Made by a program: the position numbers and the translations under genes
Notes under the pieces: model-generated
Told to the model about the DNA's origin: nothing
What the model saw: only the letters and a program-made list of their open reading frames with translations
Databases searched by the model: none
Source of the DNA: Boudabousia tangfeifanii
GTDB lineage: Bacteria; Actinomycetota; Actinomycetes; Actinomycetales; Actinomycetaceae
Reading direction: 5' to 3'
Length of the DNA stretch: 64,000 bases
NCBI RefSeq assembly: GCF_001856685.1
Contig: NZ_CP017812.1
Span: 1,240,001-1,304,000 of the forward strand
Shown here: positions 37,691 through 47,811 of the stretch, piece after piece
How positions within the stretch are numbered: the stretch's first letter is position 1
Layout: the number at the start of each line of letters is the position of its first letter

Positions 37691-38908
37691 ATGTCAAAGC
37701 CAAGAGGAAAAGCCCTCCGCCAAGCTGCTGCTAAGCAACGCAGAAAAACCCGGCCACTAGTTTCGCTTGGAAATTATGCTCCACACTGGCTGGCACGCGC
37801 CGGAATTGATGCTTGGTTACTAATTGGCATCACCATTGTGCTGTGGGGCGCGCTAATGTTCTTAGTGAAGATTCAAGAAGTCTTTTTTGCCGTTTTTCTT
37901 GGCCTAATCATCACTGCTATTCTCAATCCAATTGTCACTTTTTTATCGCGTTTCCTTCCTCGACTCTTGGCTACGTTTATTACGCTGATTGGCGCTTTAG
38001 CGCTTGTGGTTGGTATGTTCACGTATGTAATTTCATCAGTCGCCGGTACTTGGCCCGTCCTCGTCGCACAGTTCGGTCACGGCATCAATCAGATCGTTGT
38101 TTGGGCGGACCGCCCCAGTGTTAACCGTTTTATAAAAATCGACGATGTAGAAAAATGGTTGGCAACCAAACAAAGCGAGGTCCTGCATTACCTCAGCGAG
38201 AATACCGGATCGATTGCCAATCAAATCATGACTAATGCGGCCAATGTCACCATTATCATGACGGTCTTGGTATTAGCCATTTTCGTTTCAATTTTTACTC
38301 TTTACTCTGGCCAAAAAATGTGGGAATGGTGCCTTAATCAGCTTCCACGTGAGCATCGTTTCAAGACCCATCTTGCCGCTTCGGTTGGTTGGAATACCTT
38401 TTCCGGATATGCCCGTGGCACGATGATCATCGCCTCAACTGATGCTTTTATGGTCTTCATTTTCCTTAGCATTCTGGGAGTTCCATTAGCTGCTCCGTCC
38501 TCGGTGCTGGTGTTAATTGGTGCTTTTATCCCACTGATCGGCGCTCCCATTGCCATGTTTGTGGCCATGATCGTCGCTTTAGCTACCAAGGGGTGGATCA
38601 CGGCCCTAATCGTGGGAATTGGAATCTTTGCAATTGGACAACTTGAGGGGCATGTCCTCCAACCACTGATCATGGCTCATCAAGTTAGTCTCCATCCGAT
38701 GGTTGTGGGCATTGCGGTAGCTGCAGGTACTTTCTTGGGTGGCCTCCTGGGGGCCGTTATCGCGGTGCCTGTTATTGCCGTGATTTGGGCGGTTTATGCT
38801 CAGCTTCATGAGATGGATCCCCCGATGATTAATGCCCTACCTACGGTAAAAGAAATGCTTAACCGTACTGGCTGGCATAAGGGAGAAGAAGCTCCCAAAG
38901 AGCTCTAA
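37691..38908 (+). CDS. AI-2E family transporter (PerM-like)
   Basis: 405 residues from the ATG after GAGGAGCATC. A basic N-terminus (KPRGKALRQAAAKQRRK) is followed by eight or so membrane helices with a soluble middle stretch. The C-terminal half carries the family pattern IPLIGAPIAMFVAMIVAL and GQLEGHVLQPLIMAHQVSLHP. Substrate unknown; family members export autoinducer-2 or exchange Na+/H+. It starts 20 bases after the HAD gene and is probably in the same operon. Confidence 0.85.
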   Translation: MSKPRGKALRQAAAKQRRKTRPLVSLGNYAPHWLARAGIDAWLLIGITIVLWGALMFLVKIQEVFFAVFLGLIITAILNPIVTFLSRFLPRLLATFITLIGALALVVGMFTYVISSVAGTWPVLVAQFGHGINQIVVWADRPSVNRFIKIDDVEKWLATKQSEVLHYLSENTGSIANQIMTNAANVTIIMTVLVLAIFVSIFTLYSGQKMWEWCLNQLPREHRFKTHLAASVGWNTFSGYARGTMIIASTDAFMVFIFLSILGVPLAAPSSVLVLIGAFIPLIGAPIAMFVAMIVALATKGWITALIVGIGIFAIGQLEGHVLQPLIMAHQVSLHPMVVGIAVAAGTFLGGLLGAVIAVPVIAVIWAVYAQLHEMDPPMINALPTVKEMLNRTGWHKGEEAPKEL

Positions 38909-38947
38909 GCTTTATCAGCTTTGTCTTTCATACCGAACACTCAAAGT

Positions 38948-41900
38948 TCAACAGTAGTCGCGTGAACGAATCTGAAGTTGCGTTTCAATCACTTTGGCTG
39001 CGTCGGCATTGAGCACACTGGCTCCCCCATCTCGCTCAACAATTCCGCGAATCAATACGGCTGATGAGGTACCGAGAATCCGATGGTACTTTTGCCAGAA
39101 TCCAACACTGCAAACTACATTTACTAGCCCAGTCTCATCTTCTAGAGAAAGAAAGGTAATTCCGTGGGCGGTAGGTGGCCTTTGTCGATGAGTGATCAGG
39201 CCGCCGAGCCAAATACGTTCCCCAGCTGGTAGTTTCCCCAGTTCACTGTTTAGTTTGATTCCCTGACCTTCAAGTTGTGGCCGCCATAATTCCATGGGGT
39301 GGCGCGACATTACTCGGGTGGTAGCTAATTCTTGGGTAATTTTTTCTAGCTGACCGAGGGCGGGTAAGTGCGGCGTGTATAGCCCTTGGGCACTGCCAGC
39401 GATTGGCGGTTGATACCAGCTAGGCCCACTAGTTTCGACGCTGCTATAAGGACTTTGCCACAGGGCTTGTCTGATGCTGATTGCTAAACTTTCAAAGGCT
39501 CCAGCTTGGGCTAAGCGGTTGAGCGTTTTGGTTTTTAACCCTACTCTGCTCGCTACCTCTGCCATGGTGGTATATGGCCCATGTTGCTGGCGTTCTGTCA
39601 CAATTTTTTGGGCGACCTCGGCAGACAGCCCTTTAATCTGCAGGAAACCCAAGCGGATTTTTCCCCTAGCCTGTGGGGTTGCGAGCGTGGCTATATTTTC
39701 CCAGTGGGATTGATTAATATCGATCGGTTCAATTATTACTTGGTGTCTTTTGGCATCGGCTACCAAAGTAGCTGGTGAGTAAAAGCCCATGGGTTGACTG
39801 TTTAATAGGGCTGCGAAAAATACTTCAGGATAATATCTTTTGAGCCAGGCCGAGGCATACACAATATAGGCGAAGCTAAAGGCGTGTGATTCGGGAAAGC
39901 CATAAAGCGCAAAGCTTGCTAGTTGTTGGAAGATTTCTTCCGCTACTTTGGCGGGAACTCCTTTTTTCGCCATGCCAGCTAAAAGTGGTTTTTTGATTTC
40001 TGCCATTTGTTCGCTTGAACGTTTTGCTCCCATGGCACGTCTGAGGGCATCGGCTTGAGCGGGGGTAAAGTCGGCAACATCAATTGCGATCTGCATTAAC
40101 TGTTCTTGAAATAGCGGAACTCCTAAAGTTTTTTGAAGCGCTGGTTTAAGTAACGGATGCGGATAAGTGATTGCTTCTTTGCCGGCTCTTCTTCGTAAGT
40201 ACGGGTTAACTGCATTGCCTTGAATTGGGCCTGGCCGAATTAAGGAAACTTCAATAACGAGGTCGTAAAAGCAACGTGGCTTTAGGCGTGGCAGCGTATT
40301 CATTTGGGCTCTTGATTCAACTTGAAAGAGGCCGATAGTGTCGCCTTGGCAGAGCATGTCGTAAACCTTGGGATCTTCCGGTGGCAAGTTATGCAGGTTT
40401 AGTTGTTTGCCATCCGTGCCGTTGATTCCACTTGCTTGTAGTTGTCGGAAGCATTTTTGCAAGGCTCCTAGCATGCCAAGCCCTAGTAGGTCGAATTTGA
40501 CGAGGCCGATCTGCGCGCAGTCTGTTTTGTCCCATTGCAGGATCGTTCTACCTGTTTTGCTAGCCCATTGTAGAGGGCAGACTTCGCTTAAGGGACGATC
40601 TGCTAGCACCATGCCTCCTGGGTGAATCCCTAGATGCCTAGGCAGGTGCAATAATTGTGGTGCCATTTTTTGCACGAGTGGTGGCAGTGCGGCAAAAGGA
40701 TCCGGTTTTCCTGGCATTCTCCGGCTATGCCGAACTTGCCGGCCCATTTCGTTGATTTCGTTTTGGCTGTATCCAGCAGCTCTGGCTACTTCTCTGACTG
40801 CAGCGCGTGGCCGGTAAGTAACCACGTTACAAACGAGGGCAGCCCTTTCTCGCCCATAGGTTTGATAAACATAGTCGATAACTTCGTCTCGTCTATCTGA
40901 CTCGATATCGATATCAATATCGGGTGGTTCTTTTCGTCCGCTGGAGAGAAATCGTTCGAACATAAGCTGATGTCGGTAAGCATCTACGGCGGTAATCCCT
41001 AACACGTAGCAGACCACTGAGTTAGCGGCCGACCCTCTCCCTTGACAGAGGATGCCTTGCCGTTGACAAAAATGCACGATGTCATGAACGATCAGAAAGT
41101 AGGTTGCGAAGCCACTTTCGGCAATCACTTTTAGTTCATGTTCGAGCTGTTGCCATGCTCCTGGATTAGTTGTTTTAGTCCCGTATCGTTCTTTTGCTCC
41201 TGCCGCTACTTTTTCTCTTAGGGTTTTATTCGGATTTTGCAGTTGTTGCAGATTAGTGGGTAAGCGAGGTTCGAGAGAAGATAAATCAAAGGCAATATCT
41301 TTTCCCAGTTGATAGGCATTGTCGAGGGCTTGCGGATAATCACGATAATGCTGCGATATTTGTGGCAGACTGCGCAGATATGGCCGTTGTGTCGGGAACG
41401 ATGCTTGCCCGGCATTTAAAGAAGTATAGGCAGCATTTGCCGCCAGTATGTCTCCTAAGGGGATTTGGTCAGGGTGACAGATTTTGGCGGCACAGGTGGC
41501 AACTAACGGAAGACGATGCTTTTGAGCTAGTTCGGCGAGAGCTGCTTGCACCTCTTTCCGTCCGGCTTGTTGCCGATAGGGCATTTCTACCGCCAAGAGG
41601 CCTTGAGATACTTCGTTTTTTAGCTGGCCGAGGGCGGTATCCGCTTGCTGGTAATCGAAATACCTACCAGGTTTGAGGTATTTAAGTAACGCCCCATTTT
41701 CACTACCGGTCAGCACTAGAGTCGATTTGGGAATCTCTGCCAGACTGTACTTTTGGGGCTGATATTGGGAGGCGTTGAGATTATGTTTCGAAATCAGGGT
41801 AGAGATTTGTCTATACCCAGCTAACCTCCAAGCTAGAATCGGGAGATTTCCATGAGTTTGGAAACTGAGTTCACTACCATATCCAACCTTAATTTTTGCT

Positions 41901-42073
41901 TTTTGCGCTGCCTGATGTATTTGTACAGCTCCGAATAATCCGTCATTATCACAGATGGCTATCCCTGCGTATTTTAGTTTTGCTGCTTGCGCCACGACTT
42001 CTGCCGGAAGCGCAGTCCCAGCCAAGAATGAGAAAGCACTGTGCGCATGCAACTCAAAATACCTATCGAACAT
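38948..42073 (-). CDS. dnaE2: Error-prone DNA polymerase III alpha subunit DnaE2
   Basis: 1041 residues, the short DnaE2 class. An N-terminal PHP domain (ELHAHSAFSFL) precedes the palm with the acidic PDIDIDIESDRRDEV; the finger and thumb follow, then an OB-fold near the C-terminus. It performs mutagenic translesion synthesis with ImuA' and ImuB, whose genes lie 4-6 kb upstream on the same strand. The ATG lies inside a LexA palindrome, has no Shine-Dalgarno, and is seven bases from a TAAAAT -10 element, so the message is probably leaderless. No later start keeps the PHP motif. Confidence 0.94.
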   Translation of the reverse strand: MFDRYFELHAHSAFSFLAGTALPAEVVAQAAKLKYAGIAICDNDGLFGAVQIHQAAQKAKIKVGYGSELSFQTHGNLPILAWRLAGYRQISTLISKHNLNASQYQPQKYSLAEIPKSTLVLTGSENGALLKYLKPGRYFDYQQADTALGQLKNEVSQGLLAVEMPYRQQAGRKEVQAALAELAQKHRLPLVATCAAKICHPDQIPLGDILAANAAYTSLNAGQASFPTQRPYLRSLPQISQHYRDYPQALDNAYQLGKDIAFDLSSLEPRLPTNLQQLQNPNKTLREKVAAGAKERYGTKTTNPGAWQQLEHELKVIAESGFATYFLIVHDIVHFCQRQGILCQGRGSAANSVVCYVLGITAVDAYRHQLMFERFLSSGRKEPPDIDIDIESDRRDEVIDYVYQTYGRERAALVCNVVTYRPRAAVREVARAAGYSQNEINEMGRQVRHSRRMPGKPDPFAALPPLVQKMAPQLLHLPRHLGIHPGGMVLADRPLSEVCPLQWASKTGRTILQWDKTDCAQIGLVKFDLLGLGMLGALQKCFRQLQASGINGTDGKQLNLHNLPPEDPKVYDMLCQGDTIGLFQVESRAQMNTLPRLKPRCFYDLVIEVSLIRPGPIQGNAVNPYLRRRAGKEAITYPHPLLKPALQKTLGVPLFQEQLMQIAIDVADFTPAQADALRRAMGAKRSSEQMAEIKKPLLAGMAKKGVPAKVAEEIFQQLASFALYGFPESHAFSFAYIVYASAWLKRYYPEVFFAALLNSQPMGFYSPATLVADAKRHQVIIEPIDINQSHWENIATLATPQARGKIRLGFLQIKGLSAEVAQKIVTERQQHGPYTTMAEVASRVGLKTKTLNRLAQAGAFESLAISIRQALWQSPYSSVETSGPSWYQPPIAGSAQGLYTPHLPALGQLEKITQELATTRVMSRHPMELWRPQLEGQGIKLNSELGKLPAGERIWLGGLITHRQRPPTAHGITFLSLEDETGLVNVVCSVGFWQKYHRILGTSSAVLIRGIVERDGGASVLNADAAKVIETQLQIRSRDYC

Positions 42074-42081
42074 ATGTTCGA
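42066..42081. promoter_or_regulatory. LexA (SOS) box covering the dnaE2 start codon
   Basis: TCGAACATATGTTCGA is a perfect 16-bp palindrome and fits the actinobacterial LexA consensus (CGAAC-N4-GTTCG). The dnaE2 ATG (42073-42071 on the minus strand) lies within it, so bound LexA would cover the transcription start. Confidence 0.9.
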
Positions 42082-42086
42082 TTTTA
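42081..42086 (-). promoter_or_regulatory. Predicted -10 element of dnaE2
   Basis: TAAAAT on the minus strand, seven bases before the ATG, overlapping the edge of the LexA box. This is the spacing of leaderless actinobacterial genes. No -35 is obvious. Confidence 0.6.
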
Positions 42087-42199
42087 TCAGCTTGTGCCCT
42101 GCTCCCCTAACCAGATTCGAAAGTATCTTTTTTCTCTCAAATACTATTTAAGGTTTTGTCAATATGGAGGTTACTGGGGGCACAGCCTATTTTGACGTT

Positions 42200-45100
42200 C
42201 TAATCAGATAATAGGTTCTCAATGTCTGAAGCGCTAAGTGTCCCTTGCTTAGCAAGATCTTTAGCACCTTCGACCACCGAAGTAATAATGCTTTGTTTGC
42301 GTTCTTGTAGCTCAACAACTTTTTCTTCGATAGTTCCCGCAGAAATTAGACGGTAGACGTGAACTTTTTTATCTTGACCAATACGATGAGCGCGATCTAC
42401 AGCTTGCGCTTCGGCGGCAGGATTCCACCATGGGTCTACTAGGTAAACATAATCTGCTTCAGTTAACGTAAGACCAGTACCGCCGGCTTTGAGCGAGATA
42501 AGAAAAGCGGTTGTGTCACTTTGTTTAAAGTGTTCAATCACCTCTGGCCGTTTCCTAGTAGCCCCGTCTAGGTAATCGAAGCTGATTCCACGATTTTCTA
42601 ATGCTTTGGCTACTCGTTGTAGGAAACTCGTAAATTGAGAGAAGACCAGCACTTTATGCCCATCCGCTTGAATAGTTTCCAGTTCTGAAGTAAGGAAGTC
42701 GATTTTTACACTTTGAATATCTTCATAATCAGCAGATAGTAGCGCTGGATCTATCGCCAGCTGCCGCAATCGGGTCAAGGAACTGAGAATCGCCAGTCGA
42801 TTATCTTGAATATCTCCTAGCATGCCAAGTATTTTTTGTTTCTCTCTGATTAGGAAGCTGTCGTAAAGCTTTTTATGTTTAGGGTCAAGCTCAAGCCGCA
42901 CTACTTGCTCAGTTTTAGGTGGCAGCTCAAGAGCTACTTCAGACTTTGTTCGACGCAAAAGATACGGGTGGATTCGATCTAGTAATTGGTCTAGGCGATC
43001 TTGATCGCCTTCTTTTTCGATCGCTTTTACAAAGACTTGTCGGAAGAAAGTAGCTTTTGGCAAAAGATTTGGCACACACAACGAGAGTAAAGCCCACAAA
43101 TCCATAACCGAGTTCTCTACTGGGGTACCGGTGATAGCAAAACACCAATTCGCCTTTATCGCTTTGAGTGCCCGATAGAGTTTAGTCTGAGGATTCTTGA
43201 CTGCTTGGGCTTCATCTAGGATTAGCCCGCTATAGGTTATTTGCTCGTGCAAGCTCTCGTCTAAACGCGCAACCGCATAAGACGTAATAACGATGTCTGC
43301 GTCAGCAATGTTCGCTTCTAACTTGCTTAGCTCATTACTTCGATTAGCCAGCACTACTACTTTTAGCTCGGGATAGAATCTTTGGGCTTCGCTACGCCAA
43401 GTTCCAAGCACTGAAGTAGGAGCTACTACCAATACAGGAGAACTATCTTGAAGCTGTTTTTGCTGTTTCAAACTAGCGATTAGCGTCAGCATTTGGAGGG
43501 TCTTCCCCAGGCCCATATCATCGGCTAGAATCCCTCCGAGGCCCTGAATTGCGCGCTGGTAGAGCCAAACATAGCCAGACCGTTGATAGCTTCTTAACGT
43601 AAAATCTTTATTAGCCGTAAGCGGGGGAACCTGATAGTTTTCCTCCAGTCGTGGAAAGAAGTCTCCCCAATTTTTGGGCGCATTTTCTGCTAATTCAACT
43701 AGATCTTCCCAAATGCCAATTTGCGCTTTAGATAACTTTAGTTCCCCAGCTAGGGGTTCATTACTTTTTATCCCATTAAACTGTTGAGATTCAACAATTA
43801 GATCTTTAAGTTTCTCAAGTGCAGGATCTGACAAGGAAATGACTTGTTTCCCTTCAATCAAGTACTTTTGTTTGGCGCTAAGCGCTACCAGTATTTTCTT
43901 GAGCGGAATTTCTTTTCCTTGAACTTTGACAGTAATCGCAATGTCTAGCCAGTCCATTTCCGGTTTAAAGCTAGGCGATAAGGCGATTTGTACTTCCCCT
44001 TCATTTAGCTCAAGTTCAAGCAGCTGAGGATCTACTCGCCAAAATATTTCTCCACTTTTTACCAGCCTATGCAGTTCTTCACGTAGCTGCAACCAAGTGG
44101 GTAACGCTAATTGCACTTTTGCATAGGGACGTACTGCAGCCGAGAAAATAGGAGGTAGCTTCGCCCTTAGCTCAGCCAGCTTAGTTTGCAGTCGCTGTTC
44201 ATCTTCTGTAGGTAGATTCCCAGGGAAGTACCCTTGCGCGTGTTTTTCATCTATTCCCCAGAGCAGCTGGATCTCAATCGCTTTATTGGTAAGGGCAGAT
44301 ACGAGCCAAGTAACTCCAATCCCCCACCTAGTCTGGGGCGGAGCAGGCAGAGACCATTCAGTGTGCGAGGATAAAGTTAGAACATTTGCTAATACAGTAG
44401 CTACTTCTGATTCAAAATTCTTCCTAGCATTTTCTGGAATTTCAAGAATGCTTTGCTGTTCAAATTTTCGCAGAAACGCTAAGGGTAGTTGTTCAACACA
44501 AGGATAAAGTGTTCTGGTTGTCGATTCGTAGATCAACTTTCCATTCAGATCTGCCACCTGATAGTCCAGAATTTCGATTAATCCAGTTTGCATTTCGTAA
44601 CATGGCTGCCAAAATCCTAGACGAACACTCAGGGGGCCTTTATCTTTAGAGGAATTCTCAGCTTGGTCAATCCAAAGGCGTGCCAAAGCAGGATAATCTG
44701 AGAGTTCGATTATTTGGTCATTAATATCTAGAAATACCAGATTTTGTCGCTTACAAGCAATCAACTTTTCCAACATTTCAGGATGAATTTCGTTTAACTG
44801 CCAATAGTCATTAGAGCGAAAACGAATTTGACTAAAGTTTAAAAAATCTAGTAAAGCGCTAACTGCTCCGGCTGAAATGTCAGCCTGATGGTATTGCCCT
44901 CTTTGCAAATCGTTGAGGGTACTGAGCGACAACGGAAGAAATTTTTTATCTCCCTTGCGCCGGATTATTGGCATAATCTCAGTGTTTGTCCCAAAACTGA
45001 ACCGAATACCTAGCTGGCTCGGATCTTGTTGTCCATTAGGCTTCGGCACTATGGCGCCGAATGTATTCAATAATGAACGCCAGTCTCCAGCTCCTTGCAT

Positions 45101-45430
45101 TTGGGCTTGTTCTCGAAGTTTTATTAAAACCGCCGCATTATGCTTACAGTTGCCACCCCTCGGACAGGTACAGCCTAACTGTGGATCCTGAGCAGGACTA
45201 AATACTAATTTTCCAGTATAAAGACGCCCTTTTCCTAGAACTTGCGCATAAACCTCTTGGCGGTATTCATCACTCACCAGTTTTAAGGCAAATACTCGCT
45301 CATTTTTAGCGTAGTTATTTCCTTGTACATACTCGTTTGCCCCGCATAAAGAGGCAATTACTTCATCGGTACAGGCTAATAAATCTGAGATTAGATCTTC
45401 CGGTAAGGCCAGTTCAGGCAGGTTCGACAT
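42200..45430 (-). CDS. SNF2 family helicase with SWIM zinc finger
   Basis: 1076 residues. A SWIM-type zinc finger near residue 85 reads CTCPRGGNCKHNA. The ATPase starts near residue 620: Walker A ILADDMGLGKT, the DEAQ box LILDEAQAVKN, and the C-terminal helicase motifs KVLVFSQFTSFLQR, LISLKAGGTGLTLTEAD and VDPWWNPAAEAQAVDRAHRIGQ. Such bacterial SNF2 proteins translocate on double-stranded DNA; function here is unknown. The start overlaps the tdk stop by 17 bases, so the two are cotranscribed, and the gene lies between the mutasome genes. Confidence 0.92.
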   Translation of the reverse strand: MSNLPELALPEDLISDLLACTDEVIASLCGANEYVQGNNYAKNERVFALKLVSDEYRQEVYAQVLGKGRLYTGKLVFSPAQDPQLGCTCPRGGNCKHNAAVLIKLREQAQMQGAGDWRSLLNTFGAIVPKPNGQQDPSQLGIRFSFGTNTEIMPIIRRKGDKKFLPLSLSTLNDLQRGQYHQADISAGAVSALLDFLNFSQIRFRSNDYWQLNEIHPEMLEKLIACKRQNLVFLDINDQIIELSDYPALARLWIDQAENSSKDKGPLSVRLGFWQPCYEMQTGLIEILDYQVADLNGKLIYESTTRTLYPCVEQLPLAFLRKFEQQSILEIPENARKNFESEVATVLANVLTLSSHTEWSLPAPPQTRWGIGVTWLVSALTNKAIEIQLLWGIDEKHAQGYFPGNLPTEDEQRLQTKLAELRAKLPPIFSAAVRPYAKVQLALPTWLQLREELHRLVKSGEIFWRVDPQLLELELNEGEVQIALSPSFKPEMDWLDIAITVKVQGKEIPLKKILVALSAKQKYLIEGKQVISLSDPALEKLKDLIVESQQFNGIKSNEPLAGELKLSKAQIGIWEDLVELAENAPKNWGDFFPRLEENYQVPPLTANKDFTLRSYQRSGYVWLYQRAIQGLGGILADDMGLGKTLQMLTLIASLKQQKQLQDSSPVLVVAPTSVLGTWRSEAQRFYPELKVVVLANRSNELSKLEANIADADIVITSYAVARLDESLHEQITYSGLILDEAQAVKNPQTKLYRALKAIKANWCFAITGTPVENSVMDLWALLSLCVPNLLPKATFFRQVFVKAIEKEGDQDRLDQLLDRIHPYLLRRTKSEVALELPPKTEQVVRLELDPKHKKLYDSFLIREKQKILGMLGDIQDNRLAILSSLTRLRQLAIDPALLSADYEDIQSVKIDFLTSELETIQADGHKVLVFSQFTSFLQRVAKALENRGISFDYLDGATRKRPEVIEHFKQSDTTAFLISLKAGGTGLTLTEADYVYLVDPWWNPAAEAQAVDRAHRIGQDKKVHVYRLISAGTIEEKVVELQERKQSIITSVVEGAKDLAKQGTLSASDIENLLSD

Positions 45431-46055
45431 AGGTTCTTAACCTTCCACCTGATTCCTGCAGATAACAGGCGCCGCACAATGATTCATAAGTAACCGCCAC
45501 CCCATCTATTGCTACCTGATCACCGATAAAGACGAATTCATCGCCTACTTTTCGGGCATTAAAAATTGCTTTTCTACCGCAACGACAAATTGTTTTTAGT
45601 TCTTCTAGAGTGTGCGCAATTTCTAGTAATCTTTGAGCTCCAGGAAATGCTACTGTCTGAAAATCTGTTCGAATTCCATAAGCTAATACAGGGATATTAT
45701 CTTCAAGCGCAATTCGCAATAAAGAATCAATTTGAGTGGGAGTTAAAAATTGAGCTTCGTCAACGAGTAAAGCCGCTACCGGAGGAATCTTTACTTCAGC
45801 TACTAAAGCTTCTGGTTCATATCCTCTAGCCTTTTGACGGAATCGCTCTTGCACATCATCATTGGGGTGAAGTAGCAAATCTACTTCGCGACTAACCCCC
45901 AAACGAGAAACAATCTGTTGCTCCCCTTTTGAGTCAATTTGTGGCTTGGCAAGCAGTACTCGCATGCCTCTTTCTTCATAGTTAAACGCAGCTTGTAGCA
46001 AAGCGGTTGACTTACCGGAGTTCATTGCTCCGTAGCGAAAATATAGTTTTGCCAT
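45414..46055 (-). CDS. tdk: Thymidine kinase
   Basis: 213 residues. The phosphate loop is GAMNSGKSTALLQ, the catalytic segment LLVDEAQFL, and the C-terminal zinc site is built from CRCGRK and LCGACYL. It phosphorylates salvaged thymidine to dTMP. An AAAGGGGAGC ribosome site precedes the ATG; the SNF2 gene overlaps its end. Of the bacterial (type II) class. Confidence 0.95.
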   Translation of the reverse strand: MAKLYFRYGAMNSGKSTALLQAAFNYEERGMRVLLAKPQIDSKGEQQIVSRLGVSREVDLLLHPNDDVQERFRQKARGYEPEALVAEVKIPPVAALLVDEAQFLTPTQIDSLLRIALEDNIPVLAYGIRTDFQTVAFPGAQRLLEIAHTLEELKTICRCGRKAIFNARKVGDEFVFIGDQVAIDGVAVTYESLCGACYLQESGGRLRTYVEPA

Positions 46056-46167
46056 TTGCTCCCCTTTGCGATTTTAGCCTGAGTGCTACTTTAGTCGATA
46101 ACCTATTTTTGCTCAGTAGATTTAAATATTATTTTCTTCTTCTTGGCTTCCCTACTTAAAACTGTCC

Positions 46168-47811
46168 TTAATCACAATAGACACCTTCTAAAAACCATTT
46201 CCCATGCTGAAAAAGCAATAAAACAGGCACTTTTAAAGTACTTTGTAGATAACAATAGCCTCGTGGAGTACGGTCACCTTGCATCGATTTTTCCAGCACT
46301 AATTTAGGGTCCATTTTTTCCCACCAAGTACCCCACACCGGCCATGGTTCTATCTCCTCTTGCAAAGCTATCTGCGCCCTATCCTCCCAAGGAGAGATTA
46401 CTTTTAGAGCCTCACTAGAAAACTCTAATTTGGTTGGGAGTTCATTAAAATTTCCCCCCTTATCAATCAGTACTTCATTCCCATTTGCTGACTTCAAAGC
46501 AATTTTTAGGGGTGGAGTAAAAACGATGCTAGGCCATTGCCCTACTCCAATTAGACTTCCCATCCATACATCGTTTTTCTTAACTTCTTTTTTAGTTTCA
46601 TTTTGATTCCCCCTCCCCCAAGGAAGCATCTGCACTTCGTTACGCGGATCTGGTCCACCAGCTAAAACCAATTGGCAAATATTATCTTCTCCGATTAGTG
46701 TTTTAGCTTTCTCTATTGCTTGTTCCATAGCCACATAGGAAGCACTATTTTTCCCCCACAATGGGGAAGTTAGTTCTCCTTGCCATGACTGCTTAGCCAC
46801 TATTTCTAGTGCCCTAAGACTTCCACGGTCTAAAGTGCCACTATCGCCTTGACACCAGGCTTCCATTTGCCATTGCAAACGTTCTAAAATCTCATCAGAA
46901 GTAGCTTGATAAGGTAGCAACCAATTTCGTTTTGATACCTGCTGATTATCCCAAGTAGCTATCATTTGCAGCACTTTTGGCACATAGCCTTTTCGTTGCA
47001 TATTTCTATAAAAATCATTTATTTTCCTACTACTAGCCAACATGACAGCAGCTGTAGTAGCAACAGGATAATCAAATTCTACGCGAGCCCTTACCTCTTC
47101 TTCTGTAGTTTTAGTCGTTCCCCAATATAAATCATTATCTTCAATCGCAATTTGCCATAAAAGCAACCCTAAGTAGCCAAAACGGTTGACAAGTGCGGTA
47201 GAGCCAATGGTTTTCAAATCTGCCATAGTTTTAATTCCCATTTGGGCTAACTGAGAAAAGAAATCCATGCTTTGAATATCGGATGGCCATAAACCTGTTT
47301 CAGGTATTCCCGATAGGTTAATTTCACTTACTACAGCAATATCACGCTTAGCTAAAAATACTTCCGATTTTTTCGCCGCATTAAAAGCTAACCAAAGATT
47401 CTCTCCCCCTCCCACCAAGGCTTCGACCCCAGTAGCTTGAGTCACTTCTTCTAGCAAAGCAGCCAATAAATCACTAAAACTTTCATAATGACGTCGCAAT
47501 CCTCCTACAGGTGCCCACAGTAAGCCAGGGCGCGGCGTGCCGACCGGTCCTAGCACCTTCATAGCAGCTTTCACCACAGCACCAAATGCCCTGCCGACTC
47601 GTTGTTGATCTGGCGGCACTATTAATAAGTCAGGACAAAGCCTCATAGCCTGCGATCTTGGCATCCCCTCCTGAACTCCAAACAAACGAGCAGGATGATT
47701 TATTGATTTAACTTTTTGGTTTACCAACACTGCAGCCGGAAAACCAACTGGAATATCCGCCGTTAGAGCATTAGTTTCCCAATCTGGCGCATACAGACAA
47801 GCTATTTCCAT
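46168..47811 (-). CDS. imuB: ImuB, inactive Y-family polymerase homologue of the mutasome
   Basis: 547 residues with the Y-family fold. The first acidic metal motif is replaced by CLYAPDW, and the SxDE segment of active enzymes by LLWAPVGGLRRHYES, so catalysis is lost, as is typical of ImuB. The C-terminal half is the ImuB extension that contacts the clamp, ImuA' and DnaE2. It starts directly at the imuA' stop (TAAATG) and is visibly AT-richer than most of the window. Role: adaptor that brings DnaE2 to damaged DNA. Confidence 0.88.
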   Translation of the reverse strand: MEIACLYAPDWETNALTADIPVGFPAAVLVNQKVKSINHPARLFGVQEGMPRSQAMRLCPDLLIVPPDQQRVGRAFGAVVKAAMKVLGPVGTPRPGLLWAPVGGLRRHYESFSDLLAALLEEVTQATGVEALVGGGENLWLAFNAAKKSEVFLAKRDIAVVSEINLSGIPETGLWPSDIQSMDFFSQLAQMGIKTMADLKTIGSTALVNRFGYLGLLLWQIAIEDNDLYWGTTKTTEEEVRARVEFDYPVATTAAVMLASSRKINDFYRNMQRKGYVPKVLQMIATWDNQQVSKRNWLLPYQATSDEILERLQWQMEAWCQGDSGTLDRGSLRALEIVAKQSWQGELTSPLWGKNSASYVAMEQAIEKAKTLIGEDNICQLVLAGGPDPRNEVQMLPWGRGNQNETKKEVKKNDVWMGSLIGVGQWPSIVFTPPLKIALKSANGNEVLIDKGGNFNELPTKLEFSSEALKVISPWEDRAQIALQEEIEPWPVWGTWWEKMDPKLVLEKSMQGDRTPRGYCYLQSTLKVPVLLLFQHGKWFLEGVYCD

